A stretch of DNA of 9,478 nt, taken from CAYGWP01 sp964353455. GTDB lineage: Bacteria; Planctomycetota; Phycisphaerae; FEN-1346. Position numbers and translations under genes: made by a program. Every line of letters begins with the position of its first letter. Positions within the stretch are counted from its first letter, which is position 1. Positions 6,993-9,478 of this stretch are shown one piece after another. Where the stretch lies: contig CAYGWP010000205.1 of NCBI GenBank assembly GCA_964353455.1, forward strand, positions 1 to 9,478, given 5' to 3'. Below the pieces are notes generated by a model, which was not told where the DNA came from, ran no database searches, and saw only the letters and a program-made list of their open reading frames with translations.

Positions 6993-7057
6993 ACAATCAG
7001 CCCCCGGTGAACACACCGGGGGGCCACAATTAGCCCCCGGTGAATACACCGGGGGCC
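6993..7057 (+). repeat. two tandem copies of a 32-33-bp hairpin-forming repeat
   Basis: The unit, ACAAT(C/T)AGCCCCCGGTGAA and so on, occurs at 6993-7025 and 7026-7057, with two C/T differences plus one extra G in copy 1. Each copy is an inverted repeat: CCCCCGGTG 7001-7009 with CACCGGGGG 7014-7022 (loop AACA), and GCCCCCGGTG 7033-7042 with CACCGGGGGC 7047-7056 (loop AATA). The loop differs by one base while the stems are kept, which suggests RNA structure or a dispersed palindromic repeat family. It may stabilise the 3' end of acsA mRNA, attenuate transcription to set the acsA:acsB ratio, or be a REP-like genomic repeat. Neither hairpin has a T-run after it, so simple intrinsic termination is unlikely. 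Confidence 0.8.
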
Positions 7058-7059
7058 GC

Positions 7060-7066
7060 AAAGGAG
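7060..7066 (+). promoter_or_regulatory. acsB: ribosome binding site of acsB
   Basis: AAAGGAG ends 6 nt before the ATG at 7073. A GTG in the same frame at 7040 lies inside the second hairpin and has no ribosome site. The ATG at 7073 gives a protein length and N-terminus matching the family. Confidence 0.8.
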
Positions 7067-7072
7067 CGAAGG

Positions 7073-9259
7073 ATGTCGAGGATCATCGCAGCCGCCGCCA
7101 TACGTGGCGCACACCAGATCGCCAGGCAGGCCGAGGAGATGCTCGCTAAGGCTATCGCCGCTAAGGGCGAGACTGCCGCCGTTGAGTTTCCCAACACAGG
7201 CTACTACATCCCCATCATCTATGCCATGACGGGCCGCCAAGTGAAAACCCTGGCCGACTTTAGGCCCGTCCTTGACGAGATCCATTCGCTACTCCCGCCG
7301 CAAGTCGAGAAGAAACTGTGGGTGCCGTACCTGGGCCACGCCCTCGACGCCGGCATGGCGACGCTGTTCGCCGAGGAGGTCATCGAGGGGTGCAAGTACC
7401 TCATCGGCCCGTCGCCGGTGAACGATATCTGGCTGGGCGCGGCCGACGACGTGATCTTGCGTGAGCGCGGCATCCAGTTCGTGGACGGCTCTGCCCCCGG
7501 TTTTGCGGCCATCGTCGGCGCGGCGCCCGACACGGAGACGGCCGTCAAGATCGCCCGCAAGTTGCAGGAGCGTCTGCTCTACGTCTTCATGTGCTCGCAT
7601 GACCACGGGACGAGTTTCTCGCAGCAACTGGCCGAGGCCGGCGTCGAGATGGGCTGGGAGACGAGGCTCGTCCCCTTCGGCCCGGAGATTCCGGCCGCCA
7701 TCTACGCCCTGGGCTTTGCCGCCCGCGCGGCCATGAGTTTCGGCGGCGTCCAGCCCGGCGATTTCCGACGCAACCTCCTTTACAACAAGGCCCGCATCTT
7801 CGCCTTTGTGCTGGCCTTCGGCAAGGTGACCGACGAGTGGTACGCCACCGCCGCCGGGGCCATCAACTTCGGGTTCCCGACCATCGCCGATTCCGACATC
7901 CCGCAGATCCTGCCCACCGGCGTCTGCACGTACGAGCACGTGGTCTCCAACGTGCCGCACGAAACGATCGTCGAGAAGGCGATCGAGGTGAGGGGCCTTA
8001 AGATCAAGATCACGCACGTGCCGATTCCGGTGGCGTTCAGCCCGGCGTTCGAGGGCGAGCGGATCCGCAAGGAAGACATGCACGTCGAGTTCGGCGGCCA
8101 GCGGACACCCGCGTTTGAGTGGCTCCGCAGCCGCCCCATCGATCAGGTCGAGGACGGCAAGGTCGAGGTAGCCGGACCGGAGGTTGACACGGTCAAGGAA
8201 GGGGGCAAACTCCCGTTCGGCCTCATCGTCGAGGTCGCCGGGCGCAAGATGCAGCCCGATTTCGAGCCGGTCCTGGAGCGGCAGATCCACACGTACCTGA
8301 ACCACGCCCAGGGCCTCTTCCACATGGGCCAGCGCGACATCAACTGGGTCCGCATCTCCAAGGAAGCCTACGCCAAGGGATTCCGCCTCGAACACATCGG
8401 CAAGATCCTCCACGCGATGCTCCACGAGCACTTCTCCAGCATCCTCGACAAGGTCCAGGTCAAGATCTACACCGATGAGAAAACGGTGAAGGAGTTGCAT
8501 GAGCAGGCCCGCAAGGTGTATGCGGAGCGCGACGCCCGCCTTGCCGGCATGACCGACGAATCGGTCGATGTCTTCTACTCCTGCACCCTTTGCCAGTCGT
8601 TCGCCCCCAACCACCTGTGCATCATCACGCCCCAGCGGTCGGGCCTGTGCGGCGCGTATTCCTGGCTCGACGGCCGCGCGGCCTACGAGATCAATCCCGC
8701 CGGCCCCAACAGGCCCATTCCAAAGGGCAACATCGTCGATGACCGCACGGGGCAGTGGGAGAAGGTGAACCAGTTCATCTACGAGAAGTCGAACGCCGCC
8801 ATCGAGCGGATGAGCGCCTACTCTATGATCGTGGACCCGATGACCTCGTGCGGATGCTTCGAGTGCATGTCGGCCGTGCTGCCATCGACGAACGGCATCA
8901 TGATCGCCCCGCGAGAGTTCCCCGGCGAGACGCCTTGCGGCATGAAGTTCTCAACGCTGGCCGGCACGGTCGGCGGCGGGCGGCAGGTGCCAGGCTTCGT
9001 CGGCCACTCGAAGCATTACATCGTCAGCCCGAAGTTCATCAGCGCCGACGGCGGCTTCGCCCGCATCGTCTGGATGCCGAAACTCCTGAAGGACGAACTC
9101 AAAGGGGCACTGGTGAAACGCGCCGACGAACTGGGCCTCGGCGGCGAGGCCTTCCTGGCGAAAATCGCCGACGAGACCGTCGCCACAACCGAGGAACAGG
9201 TCGCCGAGTTCGTCGCCAAGGCCGGTCACCCGGCCCTCCAGATGGCGCCGATGTTCTAG
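7073..9259 (+). CDS. acsB: acetyl-CoA synthase (CO-methylating), CODH/ACS alpha-type subunit
   Basis: This 728-aa enzyme joins CO from CODH, a methyl group from the corrinoid iron-sulfur protein and CoA to make acetyl-CoA, or runs in reverse. It is nearly the same length as Moorella AcsB (729 aa). The N-terminal third, the CODH-contacting domain absent from archaeal homologues, is present (FPNTGYYIPIIYAMTG near the start). The A-cluster ligands are intact: Cys504, Cys507, Cys516 and Cys526 (CTLC, then HLC and GLCGA), and the C593-G594-C595 motif in TSCGCFEC that holds the distal nickel. Spacing equals Moorella 506/509/518/528 and 595-597 with a constant offset of two. It ends in MAPMF with a TAG that is also part of an 8-bp direct repeat flanking the element downstream. 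acsC, acsD and acsE, which often follow, are not found here; the operon appears to end at this gene. Confidence 0.98.
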   Translation: MSRIIAAAAIRGAHQIARQAEEMLAKAIAAKGETAAVEFPNTGYYIPIIYAMTGRQVKTLADFRPVLDEIHSLLPPQVEKKLWVPYLGHALDAGMATLFAEEVIEGCKYLIGPSPVNDIWLGAADDVILRERGIQFVDGSAPGFAAIVGAAPDTETAVKIARKLQERLLYVFMCSHDHGTSFSQQLAEAGVEMGWETRLVPFGPEIPAAIYALGFAARAAMSFGGVQPGDFRRNLLYNKARIFAFVLAFGKVTDEWYATAAGAINFGFPTIADSDIPQILPTGVCTYEHVVSNVPHETIVEKAIEVRGLKIKITHVPIPVAFSPAFEGERIRKEDMHVEFGGQRTPAFEWLRSRPIDQVEDGKVEVAGPEVDTVKEGGKLPFGLIVEVAGRKMQPDFEPVLERQIHTYLNHAQGLFHMGQRDINWVRISKEAYAKGFRLEHIGKILHAMLHEHFSSILDKVQVKIYTDEKTVKELHEQARKVYAERDARLAGMTDESVDVFYSCTLCQSFAPNHLCIITPQRSGLCGAYSWLDGRAAYEINPAGPNRPIPKGNIVDDRTGQWEKVNQFIYEKSNAAIERMSAYSMIVDPMTSCGCFECMSAVLPSTNGIMIAPREFPGETPCGMKFSTLAGTVGGGRQVPGFVGHSKHYIVSPKFISADGGFARIVWMPKLLKDELKGALVKRADELGLGGEAFLAKIADETVATTEEQVAEFVAKAGHPALQMAPMF

Positions 9260-9276
9260 CACTACAACGCAACTTC

Positions 9277-9310
9277 GCGCGGCCCGCCAGTCCGTTCGGG
9301 CGGGCCGCGC
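9277..9310 (+). terminator. strong hairpin after acsB, possible terminator
   Basis: A perfect 12-bp stem, GCGCGGCCCGCC (9277-9288) with GGCGGGCCGCGC (9299-9310), encloses a 10-nt loop. It is the first strong structure after acsB and could stop transcription or protect the mRNA end. No T-run follows, so it is not a classic intrinsic terminator. It lies within the MITE-like element. Confidence 0.35.
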
Positions 9311-9343
9311 AGGGCCTTCTGGGGGGCGAAAACGCCGCTTCCG

Positions 9344-9371
9344 GCGCGGTGGGTACGGAGACCCACCGCGC
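9344..9371 (+). repeat. second internal hairpin of the element
   Basis: GCGCGGTGGGT (9344-9354) pairs perfectly with ACCCACCGCGC (9361-9371) around a 6-nt loop (ACGGAG). There is no T-run. Between this hairpin and the first one, GGCG-AAAA-CGCC (9325-9336) and CGCCG-CTTC-CGGCG (9333-9346) can form smaller competing stems. Confidence 0.6.
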
Positions 9372-9421
9372 AATAGACTTAAGTTGCGTTGTAGCACTAG
9401 CGGCGCCGCCGGCCGGTTTAG

Positions 9422-9427
9422 TACAAT
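9422..9427 (+). promoter_or_regulatory. possible -10 element (TACAAT)
   Basis: TACAAT lies in a locally AT-richer stretch after the element and could be the -10 box of a promoter for a gene beyond the window. No good -35 box sits 16-18 nt upstream (that region is GC-only), so support is weak. Confidence 0.2.
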
Positions 9428-9443
9428 GATTCTGCGAACTGTG

Positions 9444-9465
9444 GCACGCCCGCCCTCGGGCGTGC
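9444..9465. repeat. hairpin near the window end
   Basis: GCACGCCCG (9444-9452) pairs with CGGGCGTGC (9457-9465), a perfect 9-bp stem with a CCCT loop. It is followed by AAATT rather than a T-run. It could be a bidirectional terminator-like hairpin or a dispersed palindrome. The rest of 9400-9478 shows no gene. Confidence 0.5.
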
Positions 9466-9478
9466 AAATTGCCGAGAA

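Larger units (their letters stand above)
6986..7072 (+). other. acsB: acsA-acsB intergenic spacer
   Basis: This 87-nt gap is the longest between genes within the operon. It consists almost wholly of two tandem hairpin repeats followed by the acsB ribosome site. No promoter hexamers and no short coding region are apparent. Confidence 0.6.
9257..9399. mobile_element. MITE-like element with terminal inverted repeats and 8-bp direct repeats
   Basis: The direct repeat TAGCACTA is at 9257-9264 and 9392-9399. Just inside are inverted repeats CAACGCAACTT (9265-9275) and AAGTTGCGTTG (9381-9391), giving a core of 127 bp. With the flanks counted, the arms 9256-9275 and 9381-9400 pair at 18 of 20 positions. 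The interior holds further hairpins (9277-9310 and 9344-9371) and no coding region. Short length, inverted ends and a target-site-like duplication are the marks of a non-autonomous miniature transposable element; 8-bp duplications occur in several insertion sequence families, and I cannot name one. The left repeat contains the acsB stop codon, so an insertion here would have left acsB intact. A large structured 3' untranslated region is the alternative. Confidence 0.6.

Noticed and set aside
6993..7057. CRISPR-like repeat pair
   Set aside because: There are only two copies, directly abutting with no unique spacers, and no cas genes are present.
7040..7072. GTG start of acsB inside the second hairpin
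   Set aside because: It has no ribosome site and would add 11 residues not expected in the family; the ATG at 7073 has AAAGGAG at the right distance.
7289..8614. 441-aa open frame on the minus strand opposite acsB
   Set aside because: It is a by-product of the high-GC third positions of acsB, which carries all its expected motifs on the plus strand. The minus frame shows no recognisable domain.
9400..9416. short palindromes GCGGCGCCGC and CCGGCCGG
   Set aside because: Runs of G and C in this high-GC DNA readily give short palindromes; neither has supporting context.

Overview
This window (9,478 bp, high GC, strong G/C preference at third codon positions) reads as one plus-strand operon from an anaerobic bacterium that carries the carbonyl branch of the Wood-Ljungdahl (reductive acetyl-CoA) pathway. 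The acetyl-CoA synthase has the full-length bacterial architecture, so the host is a bacterium rather than an archaeon. A Planctomycetota-like or similar high-GC anaerobic lineage is my guess from general style only; no marker gene in the window settles taxonomy.

Region 1 (1-1717) is a sensory and regulatory block. It holds the last 18 codons of an upstream gene, a small PAS-domain protein (54-563) that overlaps it in an ATGA junction, and a PP2C/SpoIIE-type phosphatase with an unassigned C-terminal domain (566-1717). PAS plus PP2C next to NuoE/NuoF-like genes resembles the neighbourhood of group C (putatively sensory, HydS-type) [FeFe]-hydrogenases. No H-cluster domain lies inside the window, so that link is an inference.

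Region 2 (1743-5003) is a soluble diaphorase-like module: a NuoE/HymA-type [2Fe-2S] protein, a 621-aa NuoF/HymB-type flavoprotein with an N-terminal [2Fe-2S] domain and a C-terminal 2[4Fe-4S] ferredoxin, and a HoxU/NuoG-N-terminus-like iron-sulfur protein. The third protein lacks the usual His-Cys3 cluster site and carries an extra C-terminal CxxC...CxxC pair. The genes are tightly packed (GTGA overlap, then a 13-nt gap).

Region 3 (5045-9259) encodes the Ni-Fe-S carbon monoxide dehydrogenase (acsA/cooS) and the acetyl-CoA synthase (acsB). All the metal-cluster ligands I know for both enzymes can be found in the sequence. A perfect 16-bp palindrome sits just before the acsA ribosome binding site, and two tandem hairpin repeats fill the acsA-acsB gap.

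Region 4 (9260-9478) is non-coding. It holds a MITE-like element of about 127 bp with 11-bp terminal inverted repeats and an 8-bp direct repeat (TAGCACTA) that includes the acsB stop codon, then a weak promoter-like hexamer and a terminal hairpin. acsC, acsD, acsE and cooC are not present here.

The simplest reading is that the NuoEF/HoxU-like module exchanges electrons between NAD(H) and the CODH (directly or through ferredoxin) while CODH/ACS interconverts CO2, CO, a methyl group and acetyl-CoA. The PAS/PP2C pair may couple a redox or gas signal to expression or activity. That coupling is inferred from gene order only.
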